In this document: positions 37,520 to 47,430 of the stretch, in pieces | Position numbering within the stretch: position 1 is the first letter of the stretch | Layout: the number at the start of each line of letters is the position of its first letter | Assembly: GCA_023421115.1 (NCBI GenBank) | Contig: JAEZUI010000252.1 | Location: 1-64,000, forward strand | Length of the DNA stretch: 64,000 nt | Reading direction: 5' to 3' | DNA from: Bacillota bacterium | Lineage (GTDB): Bacteria; Bacillota; Clostridia; Acetivibrionales; Acetivibrionaceae | Translations under genes and position numbers: made by a program | The notes under the pieces: generated by a model | Seen by the model: only the letters and a program-made list of their open reading frames with translations | Databases searched by the model: none | Told to the model about the DNA's origin: nothing

Positions 37520-40500
37520 ATGAGAAAATTATTTAGCATAGTTTTGACCATCGCTATGCTTGTAACTGTTTTTTCAACAGTATTCAATTTAAGAACAGCA
37601 TCTGCTGCATCAAATGATTACTTAAAAATGTTGACAAAGCAGACACAACAAGCAGCACCTACAAGTACTAAGACACAAACGTCTTTGAATCCGACTCCTA
37701 CATCCATACTATCAACTTCAAAACCGTCGGTACCGTCAAGCAACTTCACTGTTACTATAGGAACAATCTGTGCATCATCAGATGAATATATAACTGTTCC
37801 CATCAACTTCGCAAATGTTCCTGCAAGCGGTATCCAAGTATTTGATATGTCAATTCAATATGAATCAGACTGTCTAGAATATCTAGCATATGAGCCAGGG
37901 ATTATTGTCCCTAATCCAAATATAAACTTTGTTATCAACAAGTCAGAAAATGGAACTTTAAAATTACTTTTTCTTGGCTATTCACTGGAAAATGAATTTA
38001 TCAACTCAAATGGAACACTTGCAAACATCACGTTTAAAGTATCGTCATCCGAGGCTGTATCAACTTCTATTAGGGTAGACAACTCAAACTTTGGAGATCA
38101 TAATTTTAATTTTTTATATCCAACATTAGTTGAAGGTCTAGTCTATATTTCAGGAGTATCACAAGCAACCCCAATCCCCCAAAACAGTCTTAAGGTCATA
38201 GTCGGTTCAACCAATGCAAATTCTGGAGATATAATTACAGTACCGGTTGCTTTTGAAAATATTCCTTCCAATGGAATTTCTATGTGCGGCATGACTATTC
38301 TTTATGATAAGGAGAGATTGGAGTTTGTATCTCATAAACCTGGAGTCATAGTCAACAATCCGGATATCAATTTTGGAATAAACAATATGTATAATGGCGC
38401 CATAAAACTTCATTTCATCGACAATACAATTTCGAGTGAGCCCATTACCTCAGACGGAGTGTTTGTAGACCTTACTTTTAGAGTAACCGATTCTTATGAC
38501 AGCTCAACTTCAATAAACCTAATAAATTCAACATTTGGTGACATTGACACTAATATTGTATTTGCACAAATTGTTCCCGGTGTTATTGATATTACTGGCC
38601 GTATAATACCTACACCTACTCCTGCAGGTAAACTTACCGTTAATATCGGCTCAACAGAAGGAATGAAAGGTGATCTCATAACAGTACCAATCAGCTTACA
38701 AAACGTTCCTTACAGCGGAATTGCCGGAGGTGATTTAATAATCTCCTTTGATACAAACCAATTGGAGTATGTAGATAAAGAGCCTGGAAATATTACATCA
38801 AACCTGGCAATATCTCAATTTTCTGACGGTAATATAAGACTCCTGCTTCAAGGTTATATTAACTCATCTGACTCTGGGTATGTAAAATCAGATGGCATTC
38901 TTGCAACCATTACTTTCAAAATACTAGGAGCTTTCAAGGAATCAACACCCCTTGAAGCAAAAGTGTCCTTTACTGTTGACCATTTGGAAAAAATAGATGT
39001 GTCGGTTAATTCAGGTATGGTTAACATTATTGGCCCTGTGTTACCAACTTTAGCTCCAACTCCAAAACCTACAAATTCTACTGTTAAAATTACTGTAGGC
39101 TCAGCAGAGGGAACTACTGGTGAACTGGTGACTGTACCTGTTAGTCTTGCAAATATATCTCCTAATGGCATAGGTGCTGCAGATATCAGAATAAAATATG
39201 ATTCGGTACTATTGGAATGTGTCTCTGTAGAGGCTGGCAATATAGTTCCAACCCCTGAACGGGACTTTTTTAGTAGTAATACATCTGAAGCAATTATAGA
39301 ATTACTTTATACAAAAAAGTTTGCAAACTCTTCTTGCATTAGTACGGACGGAGTGTTTGCAAACATTACCTTTAAAGTGTTGTGTACATATGACAAATCC
39401 ACTTATATTTCTGTTTCTAATCCATCAGTAGAAGACAGAGATCTTCTCGATATTTATGTTTATTCAGTTGCAGCCAGATTTAATATTTTAGGTATCGAGC
39501 CCAAACCGGATTTTCAGGTAGAAATAGGTTCAACTAAGGGTTATACCGGTGACCTTATAACCGTCCCGGTAAATTTTTCATATGTACCTAATACAAGAAT
39601 CTCTACAGCGAGTATGACAATTAATTATGATGCAAGCCAGTTGGAATATATATCTTATAAAGTGGGAAGTATTGTTCCTGAAGGTGGTCTGGGCTTTGAT
39701 ATAAATAAGACATCTGACGGTGTCCTATCTTTATTATACCTTGACTATTTTATGCAATCTTCAATAGACTATAATGGTATAGTAGCAAACCTTACTTTTA
39801 AGGTATTAGGTTCCTCTGGAGAATCAGCTGTTTATGGAAGTGATGCAATTTTTAGTGATAGAAATTTTGATTATGTGAACACAACATTTGTTTCAGGGAA
39901 AGTCAGCATTTCAGCTCCTCCATTATTCTCCGAAAAAATAGGCGTTTATTACGGAAGCTTTTACCAAACGCTCAATGAGCCATGTACGTTTCCAATAGTA
40001 TTTAAAAATATTCCCCCAACTGCAATAGGTTCATTTAGTATGACAATTGACTATGATCCAACTAGGCTAGAGTATGCTGATGCAGCAGAATTGAATATAG
40101 TAACACCTGATCCAGAAGTACTATACACCATCAAAACTCTACCCTTAACTATACAAAAAATTTCTGAAAAGAGCTTTAGAATCCTCTACGAAGCTTCTGA
40201 GACATTGGATCTTATCACTAATGAATATGGATTTGTACATCTTGACTTTAATATTTTATCCCCTTCAACGAATGACATTTCCATTAAAATAAAGGATGCA
40301 ACTTTTACAGACAAATATGGAAATCCTGTTGATGCAGAGTTGTTTTCTGCACCTACCGCAGAAGCGGCAATAGGTACTGTTGCAGCCTCACCAAATTCAA
40401 CTGTAGTTGTACCTATTAACCTGATAAGTTTACCAGAACCCGGCATTAGCTCTACTTATATGGTTATAGATTATAATCCTGAAGAACTGGAATATATTAG

Positions 40501-41236
40501 TTCAAAATTTGGAAGCATAATACCTGAATTGGTGAATATCACCGTTAACCCTAATTCATTTGATAATAGTAAAATTCGACTGTTTATTAATATGTATCCT
40601 AACTCCTTAACAACAAACGGAGACTTGGCAAATATCACCTTTAAAGTTAAAGCTACCGATGGTTTTTCACCGTTAAAATTTGAATATGTTCCAGAAATCT
40701 TGTTATCTTCAGATTTATGGTCAAAAGTGCTTATAACAAATGGTGGCGTAATAATCTCCGATAAAGAATTTACAGGTCAAACGGTTTCCGGTTATGTATA
40801 TTCTGATCTTGGAAATGCTAATTCACCAAACTTTTCATTCAATGAAGGATTTAAAGTTGAATTAGAAGGATCGAGTTTTTCAACTGTTACAGATAGTAAT
40901 GGTTATTTTGAAATCAAAAATGTTCCGTTTGGAAAATATACACTCAGTATTACTAAAGCTAATCACCTGACAAGACAAATTGAAAATCTTTCGGTAGATG
41001 AAGATAAAGAATTATCAAGTCCTATTATCTTATGGCCCGGGGATATGGAAATAGACGGAATACAAGATGGTGCAATAAACCTGGAAGATATAATGGAAAT
41101 TTGCAAAGCTTTCAATTGTACGTACAAAGACGTTAAGTACAATAAAAACTTAGATTTGAATAAAGATTCTTCTATAAATTTAGAAGATATAATGCTAGTT
41201 ATAAAGCATTTCAATAAGACTTCTTCGGATTATTAA
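37520..41236 (+). CDS. Cellulosomal scaffoldin with seven cohesin-like modules and a dockerin
   Basis: 1238 residues from ATG 37520 behind GGGGAGG. The signal peptide is followed by a Thr/Pro/Ser-rich stretch. Cohesin-like modules start at about residues 74, 224, 370, 521, 664, 807 and 948, each opening with a block such as VTVGSxxGxxGDLITVPVxL and containing ISYDxxxLEYVS and SDGVFANITFKV. Modules 6 and 7 are more divergent. Short Pro/Thr linkers separate them. A CnaB/X-like module (VSGYVYSD...SNGYFEIKNVPFGKYTL) covers about 1085-1170, and a two-repeat dockerin (DMEIDGIQDGAINLEDIMEI and DLNKDSSINLEDIMLVIKHF) ends the protein. It would collect dockerin enzymes and dock to an anchoring protein. 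No cellulose-binding module is seen. Confidence 0.9.
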   Translation: MRKLFSIVLTIAMLVTVFSTVFNLRTASAASNDYLKMLTKQTQQAAPTSTKTQTSLNPTPTSILSTSKPSVPSSNFTVTIGTICASSDEYITVPINFANVPASGIQVFDMSIQYESDCLEYLAYEPGIIVPNPNINFVINKSENGTLKLLFLGYSLENEFINSNGTLANITFKVSSSEAVSTSIRVDNSNFGDHNFNFLYPTLVEGLVYISGVSQATPIPQNSLKVIVGSTNANSGDIITVPVAFENIPSNGISMCGMTILYDKERLEFVSHKPGVIVNNPDINFGINNMYNGAIKLHFIDNTISSEPITSDGVFVDLTFRVTDSYDSSTSINLINSTFGDIDTNIVFAQIVPGVIDITGRIIPTPTPAGKLTVNIGSTEGMKGDLITVPISLQNVPYSGIAGGDLIISFDTNQLEYVDKEPGNITSNLAISQFSDGNIRLLLQGYINSSDSGYVKSDGILATITFKILGAFKESTPLEAKVSFTVDHLEKIDVSVNSGMVNIIGPVLPTLAPTPKPTNSTVKITVGSAEGTTGELVTVPVSLANISPNGIGAADIRIKYDSVLLECVSVEAGNIVPTPERDFFSSNTSEAIIELLYTKKFANSSCISTDGVFANITFKVLCTYDKSTYISVSNPSVEDRDLLDIYVYSVAARFNILGIEPKPDFQVEIGSTKGYTGDLITVPVNFSYVPNTRISTASMTINYDASQLEYISYKVGSIVPEGGLGFDINKTSDGVLSLLYLDYFMQSSIDYNGIVANLTFKVLGSSGESAVYGSDAIFSDRNFDYVNTTFVSGKVSISAPPLFSEKIGVYYGSFYQTLNEPCTFPIVFKNIPPTAIGSFSMTIDYDPTRLEYADAAELNIVTPDPEVLYTIKTLPLTIQKISEKSFRILYEASETLDLITNEYGFVHLDFNILSPSTNDISIKIKDATFTDKYGNPVDAELFSAPTAEAAIGTVAASPNSTVVVPINLISLPEPGISSTYMVIDYNPEELEYISSKFGSIIPELVNITVNPNSFDNSKIRLFINMYPNSLTTNGDLANITFKVKATDGFSPLKFEYVPEILLSSDLWSKVLITNGGVIISDKEFTGQTVSGYVYSDLGNANSPNFSFNEGFKVELEGSSFSTVTDSNGYFEIKNVPFGKYTLSITKANHLTRQIENLSVDEDKELSSPIILWPGDMEIDGIQDGAINLEDIMEICKAFNCTYKDVKYNKNLDLNKDSSINLEDIMLVIKHFNKTSSDY

Positions 41237-41258
41237 AAGTTTTATATATTTATCCATT

Positions 41259-41591
41259 TCACTTTATTTTGGAAGTGAAGAAAGGTATGGAAACTAAGTG
41301 TATCCATACCTTTTTCGTAATCAGAACTTTATTATTCATTGAGAAACTTGTTTTATAATTAGGTGGTCTAGGTGGTGTTCGACTTGGAGTTATGTTAAGG
41401 TGTACAAAAACTGAATCACGCGAATCGAGTGTGGTTTTATCAAGTTCAGGGATGTCAATTAGCCAAAGGTATTTAAGACTAGGGCAGTTGCTTAAAGCAC
41501 TTACATCAATGATTGAATTAAAAGAGCTTACATCTTTTATAGAGTTGGTGGAAAGATTGAGGTAAGTAAGGTTCGTGCTCCAATTTCTCAA
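41259..41591 (-). pseudogene. Leucine-rich-repeat protein remnant A
   Basis: The minus-strand frame reads TNLTYLNLSTNSIKDVSSFN then SIIDVSALSNCPSLKYLWLI, clear internalin-type LRR units, followed by a short tail to 41259. No start or signal remains. A close copy of the first unit occurs at 49261-49317. Confidence 0.7.
41519..41575. repeat. 57-bp LRR-derived direct repeat, copy A
   Basis: TAAAAGAGCTTACATCTTTT onwards matches 49261-49317 with about four differences in 57 bases, same orientation. Both encode the LRR unit LxLSTNxIKDVSSF on the minus strand. Confidence 0.75.
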
Positions 41592-41978
41592 GAAAGAATG
41601 TTTTACATATCGCCGGAAGAAAGTTCAAACGGAGCAGGAATAATTATTTACAAACAAAAAAAAGTGGAGAAATAAAACCTTTTGACGCTTTAGCTTGGTT
41701 AGTTTGATTGGTAACTCATATCCAAAATAAGGGGAAGCAAATTGTAAGATATTATGGTCATTATTCAAACTTTTTGGATCCCAGATTAATAACCTAAGAA
41801 TGTGTTTTATGATAATTGATTGGTGGTTTATAAGTCAGATAAATCATTTGAAGACTTATATAACGGTAAAGTCTTCAAATGATTTATAGATAATGTTTCT
41901 TTATGCCTAATTGACATAAATCATTTTGTTTCTGTCGAGCTTATTCTATAGCTTCATAAGTGTTGGATGGAGGGGGGC
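41592..41978. other. Spacer with a strong palindrome
   Basis: No gene is supported. ATAAATCATTTGAAGACTT (41839-41857) and AAGTCTTCAAATGATTTAT (41869-41887) form a 19-bp perfect stem around an 11-base loop. It lies about 90 bases after the protease stop and could end its transcript, though the minus-strand T run is weak. Confidence 0.55.
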
Positions 41979-44900
41979 CTACTCTTTGGGGAAGCATGTT
42001 ATCTGAACATCTATGAACCTCTTCATCAGAGAGTAATCTATGGCATCTATAGAACCGTCCCCGTTCAAATCACCTGCCCACATGTCATCATCAACCGGAA
42101 AGCCATTTGACGGATTATCCAAATATATTTTAAACAATGCATAATCAATGGCATCAATGTTCCCATCACCATTTACATCTCCTACTCTAATTGCCAGTTC
42201 ATATTGTGCTGTTGAAACATCTGAATCCGTCATACCATCTTTTTCTGCATAAGCTTTTATGGTTTTCGAGCCGGCAACTGTTATAGGGTTTGTATAAACA
42301 CTAGAAGTTGAATTAGGAGTTGTACCGTCTGTTGTATATCTTATTGTTGCTCCTTCTGTAGTACAGCTCAAAGTTACAGTTTGTATTGATGTATAGGTTC
42401 CTCCCGTCGGACTGATAACCGGATTTTCTGCTTTAATTGTATAGGTTGCACTTGCAATATCCGAATCCACCATATCTTCTTTTACGGCATATGCTTTTAT
42501 GGTTTCTGAGTTTGATACGGTTATAGGTCCGGTATACAATTGTGAACTTGAAGTAGGCATTGTACCATCAGTCGTATACCTTATACTTGCTCCTTCTGTA
42601 GCACTCTCCAATGTTACAGTTTGAGTTGAAGAATATGTCCCTTCTGACAGGCTGAAGGATGGTGCCTTAACCTGTTCCTTCGGAAAGAAACTGATCTCAT
42701 TATAAATTCTTTGACGCATTAAAGAGACATCGGTGTTGTTTATTAATCCGTCTTCGTCTAAATCTCCTACCCACAGATCATCTTCAACCGGAAAATCGCT
42801 TATTATCCCTTTTACATAATCCATGATTGACAGATAATCAAAACTGTCTATAATTCCATTTCCGTCTACATCACCTATTTTAAATGATAATGTGTAGGTT
42901 GCACTTATAATATCCGAATCAGGCAACCCGGCTTTTTGTGCAAATGCTTTTATAGTTGTTGATTTCGTAATATCTACACCGCCGGTATATATTTGAGAGT
43001 CCGATGTAGGTATTGAGCCATCTGTTGTATATCTTATTGTTGCTCCTTTTGTTGAACAGCTTAGCTTTACATTTTGAAAAGACGTATATGTACCTTCTGC
43101 CAGACCAAAGGATGGTACCTTTACCTCTTCTTTAGGGAAATAGCTGATCTCTCCATGTACTTTTTGAAGCATTAAAGAAACATCGGTATTGTTTATTAGT
43201 CCGTCTCCATCTAAATCCCCTGCCCAAAGATCATCTTCAACAGGGAAATCGTCTATTGTTCCATTTGAGTATTGTTGTAGTAATGAGTAATCAAGAGCAT
43301 TTACATCTCCATCCCCGTTCACATCGCCCACCCGAATTGACAGCAGATATGAATAAACTGAAACGTCCGAATCAGTCATTCCGGATTTTTGTGCATAAGC
43401 CTTTATTATTTTGTTTCCCGCAACAGTAATAGGACTAGTGTATATTTTTGAAGTTGAAGTTGATGTAGGTATTGAGCCGTCTGTCGTATATCTTATCGTT
43501 GCCCCTTCTGTAGCACAACTCAAGGTTATACTCTGAATTGACGTATATGTTCCACCATTAATACTAAATACAGGTTTCGATACTACTTCCGAAACTGAAG
43601 GTGTGAACTCCAATACATTTTCGCTGTATAAATCTGAAGGATAATTCAGCTTACCTCCCATGACATATATTTTTCCATTCAAACTTTCTGCCTGAAATTC
43701 ATAATATGGTTCCGGTATATTGCAATGTTTATACCATTGATTCAAATCAGGATTATATTCATACACTTGATTTATATCAAACATGCTAAAAGCATAAATT
43801 TTGTTACCTAGTGATAAAACTTTTGACTTAAAAGAACATGGCCAATAGTTGCTAACAAGTGTCCACTGATTTGTAGCAGGATCATATTCTTCAATGCTGT
43901 TACAATCATTACCCTCGATATCATATCCGCCAAAAAGGTATATCTTTCCGTTCAATACAGCAGCATGGGAACTTATTCTTGTAACATTTGTATTAGCCGC
44001 ACTACTCCAAGTATCCGTTACTGGATCATAAACCTTAACATCGGTATACAAGAAACTGTCACCATCGTCTTCCGAGTAAACATTAATAAAATATATTTTA
44101 CCATTAAGCGTTGCATCAGCAGTACGGTCTATTGTATAATCAGGCATGGTACTTTTGGAAGACATAATACCGGTATTTATATCGTATACCTTCACATTCG
44201 AACCACCAAACAAATAAATTCTGTTGTTATAACCAACTGATAAATTCCAATTATAATAAGAGCTGATTGAACGAATCCAGCTTGTCTGTTCCATAAGTGG
44301 GTCATAACAAATTAGTCCAACTGAGCCTTTTTCTGATGAATATCCAACAGCATAGATTTTATCATCAAATTTGTATGACTTTTCTATATTCATCCCATAA
44401 GGCATAGAATTTTTGAAAACCCATTCACTATCAGCTTGAGTATTGGATCCTAACGTTAATGGCAAAGAAAATAACTTAGACGTTCCATCAACAGTTTGAT
44501 TAACTTGACTGCATGATGCTGTGTTTCCTAAAGAATCAGTAAGGCTAAAGCACTTAACAAAAGTGCCATTCCCGTCAAGATTTGTATCTGTTACTCTTAC
44601 AGTCCAGTTCTTTGTTATTCCAGATATGTCTTTACCTTTGAACATATCCGAAAAGTCAAATACAAAAGTAGCCTCACTCGGAACCTCTGTGTCTCCACTT
44701 GCAGCTTCCGGGCCATCAAAATCACATTCTGCACTGCTAGAATTATTTATAGCGACCGGATTAAAACTAACAGTATCTGTTCCATTGACTTCTTGCATAC
44801 CAAGTTCAAGTTTAACCTGATTTCTTTTTGCATGATTTATTGTAATTGTACCAATTAAATCAGGTGTATACGAGGTTTTGGCAGTAATCCAATAAGCCGT

Positions 44901-46160
44901 ATTTTCAGGCCCCCATATACTTAATCTTTCTTGAGCTGCTGGTGCTCCATTTACAGCAGATACTTTATTTAAAGTATCATAAGCAATCCATGCATATCCA
45001 TTATCTCTCCATTGTATCCCATGCGAATTCACAATACGAAAGGCTCCATTTTCCCCTGCGTCTACGATATTGTTGTCATTGATATCTACCCAAATATCAT
45101 CACTATAACCAACTACCGTCATAGCATGTGGACCTACTCTACCGTCCATCATGTAAACAACATCTTTATTAACAAATTCGTTATCTGCATCAGTAGAAGG
45201 ATTATCCTTTATCGTTGTCCATTTCCACGAAAACAAATACGTGCTATAAGTCAAAACATAACCATTGTTCAATAATTGTTTTATATCATTTAATGCTGGC
45301 GAATTAGTTGATTTAACAGGCGTATTTGTCCCATCTGCTACTTTTACAAACCCTACTTTATCCATTTTGTATTTTAATGCATCAGTCCACACTTCTTCAT
45401 CAGTGCTCCACTCCAGATAGTTCTTTGGGACACTGCCATCACCACAATATGGGAATTTGCCCCACGTTGCTATCCCATTTTCAAGCATGACCCTATAATT
45501 TTTTTGAATTGACGAACCTTCGTCTACGCCGCCATTAATCAGGTTATATGTCCATTTAGGTGAAAACTTATTTGTATTGTCACTATTGTCTTTCACATTC
45601 CATCCTCTTGCCATAGCAGTCATATATGTTGCCTGATAATAGGTACTAGCAAAACTGGTGCAACTTCCAATACCATCCTGTGCTCTTATAGGTGGAAAGT
45701 AGGGTAGCATACTGTTATCTACATAAGTTGGTAAAGATGTGGTGCTTAGAGTTTCTACATTTGCCGAAGCTTGAGAATCAGAATCAGCTGCTGAACTCAT
45801 CAGTGTACTGACTGTTTTAGAGCTCTGGTCAGGACTCATTGGTATAACTTCCTGACCTTTATGTACTGCTTTATCTTTTCCTAATATTTTCAAGCCTTTT
45901 TTCTTTCTAGTCTCGTTAGCCCTTTGAAGTCCAAGCTCATTCGGCAATACTTTTTTAACTTGAATCATGTTTTCTTTCATCCATTTCAGATCCTCTTTGC
46001 TAGGCTCTTTAAGACCTGTAGCTTGGTGAATCTCTTTTCCTTTACTTTCCCTTTTTTCTTTCGAAGTGCCGGCTAATGCACTTGACGAAAGAACCGTCGT
46101 GGATAATACAGCTAAGATAGTTATTGCACTTGCAACCCTTTTTAGTTTTCCTCTTATCAT
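41979..46160 (-). CDS. Secreted papain-family (C1) protease with Kelch repeats and three dockerins
   Basis: 1393 residues with a signal peptide. The peptidase C1 domain has Gln161 and Cys167 (RAQDGIGSCTSFAS), His345 (GPHAMTVVGYSDD) and Asn378 (FRIVNSHG), so the active site is complete. A Kelch-like propeller follows at about 595-855 (NGKIYLFGGYD, YDPATNQW). The C-terminal third alternates chitobiase/hexosaminidase C-terminal (CHB_HEX) modules (four, each with GATIRYTTDGSIPTS) with dockerins at about 940, 1097 and 1327 (GDVNGDGDVNALDYSLL; GDVDGNGIIDSFDYLSI; GDVNGDGNIDAIDYALF). It is probably cellulosomal. Three dockerins in one protein is unusual. Confidence 0.88.
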   Translation of the reverse strand: MIRGKLKRVASAITILAVLSTTVLSSSALAGTSKEKRESKGKEIHQATGLKEPSKEDLKWMKENMIQVKKVLPNELGLQRANETRKKKGLKILGKDKAVHKGQEVIPMSPDQSSKTVSTLMSSAADSDSQASANVETLSTTSLPTYVDNSMLPYFPPIRAQDGIGSCTSFASTYYQATYMTAMARGWNVKDNSDNTNKFSPKWTYNLINGGVDEGSSIQKNYRVMLENGIATWGKFPYCGDGSVPKNYLEWSTDEEVWTDALKYKMDKVGFVKVADGTNTPVKSTNSPALNDIKQLLNNGYVLTYSTYLFSWKWTTIKDNPSTDADNEFVNKDVVYMMDGRVGPHAMTVVGYSDDIWVDINDNNIVDAGENGAFRIVNSHGIQWRDNGYAWIAYDTLNKVSAVNGAPAAQERLSIWGPENTAYWITAKTSYTPDLIGTITINHAKRNQVKLELGMQEVNGTDTVSFNPVAINNSSSAECDFDGPEAASGDTEVPSEATFVFDFSDMFKGKDISGITKNWTVRVTDTNLDGNGTFVKCFSLTDSLGNTASCSQVNQTVDGTSKLFSLPLTLGSNTQADSEWVFKNSMPYGMNIEKSYKFDDKIYAVGYSSEKGSVGLICYDPLMEQTSWIRSISSYYNWNLSVGYNNRIYLFGGSNVKVYDINTGIMSSKSTMPDYTIDRTADATLNGKIYFINVYSEDDGDSFLYTDVKVYDPVTDTWSSAANTNVTRISSHAAVLNGKIYLFGGYDIEGNDCNSIEEYDPATNQWTLVSNYWPCSFKSKVLSLGNKIYAFSMFDINQVYEYNPDLNQWYKHCNIPEPYYEFQAESLNGKIYVMGGKLNYPSDLYSENVLEFTPSVSEVVSKPVFSINGGTYTSIQSITLSCATEGATIRYTTDGSIPTSTSTSKIYTSPITVAGNKIIKAYAQKSGMTDSDVSVYSYLLSIRVGDVNGDGDVNALDYSLLQQYSNGTIDDFPVEDDLWAGDLDGDGLINNTDVSLMLQKVHGEISYFPKEEVKVPSFGLAEGTYTSFQNVKLSCSTKGATIRYTTDGSIPTSDSQIYTGGVDITKSTTIKAFAQKAGLPDSDIISATYTLSFKIGDVDGNGIIDSFDYLSIMDYVKGIISDFPVEDDLWVGDLDEDGLINNTDVSLMRQRIYNEISFFPKEQVKAPSFSLSEGTYSSTQTVTLESATEGASIRYTTDGTMPTSSSQLYTGPITVSNSETIKAYAVKEDMVDSDIASATYTIKAENPVISPTGGTYTSIQTVTLSCTTEGATIRYTTDGTTPNSTSSVYTNPITVAGSKTIKAYAEKDGMTDSDVSTAQYELAIRVGDVNGDGNIDAIDYALFKIYLDNPSNGFPVDDDMWAGDLNGDGSIDAIDYSLMKRFIDVQITCFPKE

Positions 46161-46494
46161 ATAATTAACTCCTCTCCTTATAATAAATTTACAGCATAGT
46201 TAGTTACATAGGTTCTAAAAAATCAGATGCTCAATCATGGTATTATAGCAAAAATAAAACTTAAAAACAAAATTACAACAAACATTACACAATAAGGTAG
46301 TAATAGTGCTAAAAATGTTGATAGCTGAATACGTAACATTGCTATATAATAGTTATTGTAATTTTGTAAAATAATAGGTATATACTTATTATTTTTTTAT
46401 TGTATTTTGAAAGTTATAAGACAACAAGTCTATTAGTTATACTATTATAAAAAGTAACAATAATATGGGATATTATGGGAGGGGTTACGTATAC
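46161..46494. promoter_or_regulatory. Divergent intergenic region between protease and MmyB-like regulator
   Basis: 334 AT-rich bases shared by two divergent genes. It should hold both promoters. No clear operator dyad stands out. The regulator may control the protease, but that is inferred from position only. Confidence 0.4.
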
Positions 46495-47316
46495 ATGGAG
46501 GATGAATATAGGCTTAAGGAGTTAGGGAATTTTTTAATGGCAAGAAGAAAACGGATTTCACCAACTCAAGTCGGGTTGCCTTATGGTAATAATAGAAGAA
46601 CTTCAGGTTTAAAGCGTGAAGAAGTAGCTCAATTAGCAAATGTTAGTATATCATGGTATACCTGGTTAGAGCAAGGCAGACCCATAAAGGTATCAAGTCA
46701 GGTACTGGGAAGCATTGGACATGCCCTGCTATTAAATGAAGCAGAAATGAGATATATTTTTATACTTTCTCAACTAGCGTTAACAGATACAAATACGAGA
46801 GAATGTCACTCTGTTATTAAACCACTTCAAATTCTGTTAAATAAGTTTGAACCTTTTCCTTCATTTGCCTTTGATCAATATTGGAATGCTATTGGATGGA
46901 ACTCTTCAGCTAAAATGTTTTTTGGTGATTATGAAAAAATGAACGACAGAGAAAGAAATATTATCTGGAGAATGTTTATGGTTCCTTATCATAAAAGTTT
47001 ATTCTCTGAATGGGATAAAGTTGCACAATGGTTGGTTGCTAATTTCAGGCTTTCATGCGGTAGATATGCATCCGATCAATGGTTTGTTAAATTTATAAAG
47101 GAATTAATGAATGAGAGCGAGGATTTCAAAAAGTGTTGGTTGAAGTGTGATGTTTTTGAAGAAGATTTCGAAAAAAGGATTATGCTAGAATCTGTAGGTG
47201 AATTGGTTTTTGACTTTATATGTTTTGAGATGATTGAAAACCGACAGATTAAAATTGCTTCTTACATCCCTGCAAATGATGAGACATTTGAGAAACTAAA
47301 TACACTAAGGTTGTAG
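46495..47316 (+). CDS. XRE-family regulator with MmyB-like ligand domain
   Basis: 273 residues from ATG 46495, placed behind GGGAGGGG; an ATG at 46465 lies before that site. The N-terminal helix-turn-helix (KREEVAQLANVSISWYTWLEQGR) and the preceding RRKRISPTQVGLP are typical of MmyB-like proteins. The C-terminal two thirds form the MmyB PAS-like domain, often said to bind fatty acids or similar ligands (PFPSFAFDQYWNAIGWNSSA). It is divergent from the secreted protease and convergent with the lipase. Confidence 0.88.
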   Translation: MEDEYRLKELGNFLMARRKRISPTQVGLPYGNNRRTSGLKREEVAQLANVSISWYTWLEQGRPIKVSSQVLGSIGHALLLNEAEMRYIFILSQLALTDTNTRECHSVIKPLQILLNKFEPFPSFAFDQYWNAIGWNSSAKMFFGDYEKMNDRERNIIWRMFMVPYHKSLFSEWDKVAQWLVANFRLSCGRYASDQWFVKFIKELMNESEDFKKCWLKCDVFEEDFEKRIMLESVGELVFDFICFEMIENRQIKIASYIPANDETFEKLNTLRL

Positions 47317-47389
47317 GTATTTTTGTATATTGGGCTGTACGCAGTCCCGGAAGCAAATACCTATCTATTTTTCATACCAGTAAAACAAA

Positions 47390-47428
47390 GTGAGTCAACA
47401 AGAACCGTCCCCATTGACTCACTTTTTC
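47390..47428. terminator. Hairpin terminator between regulator and lipase
   Basis: GTGAGTCAA (47390-47398) and TTGACTCAC (47414-47422) form nine perfect pairs, followed by TTTTTC on the plus strand. The loop holds AGAACCGTCCCC; the 15 bases 47398-47412 recur inverted at 31023-31037. It can stop both converging genes. Confidence 0.75.
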
Positions 47429-47430
47429 AA

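Noticed and set aside
42046..42066. A further copy of the AGAACCGTCCCC motif
   Set aside because: It lies inside the third dockerin of the protease and encodes NGDG of the calcium loop, so the match is explained by coding constraint.
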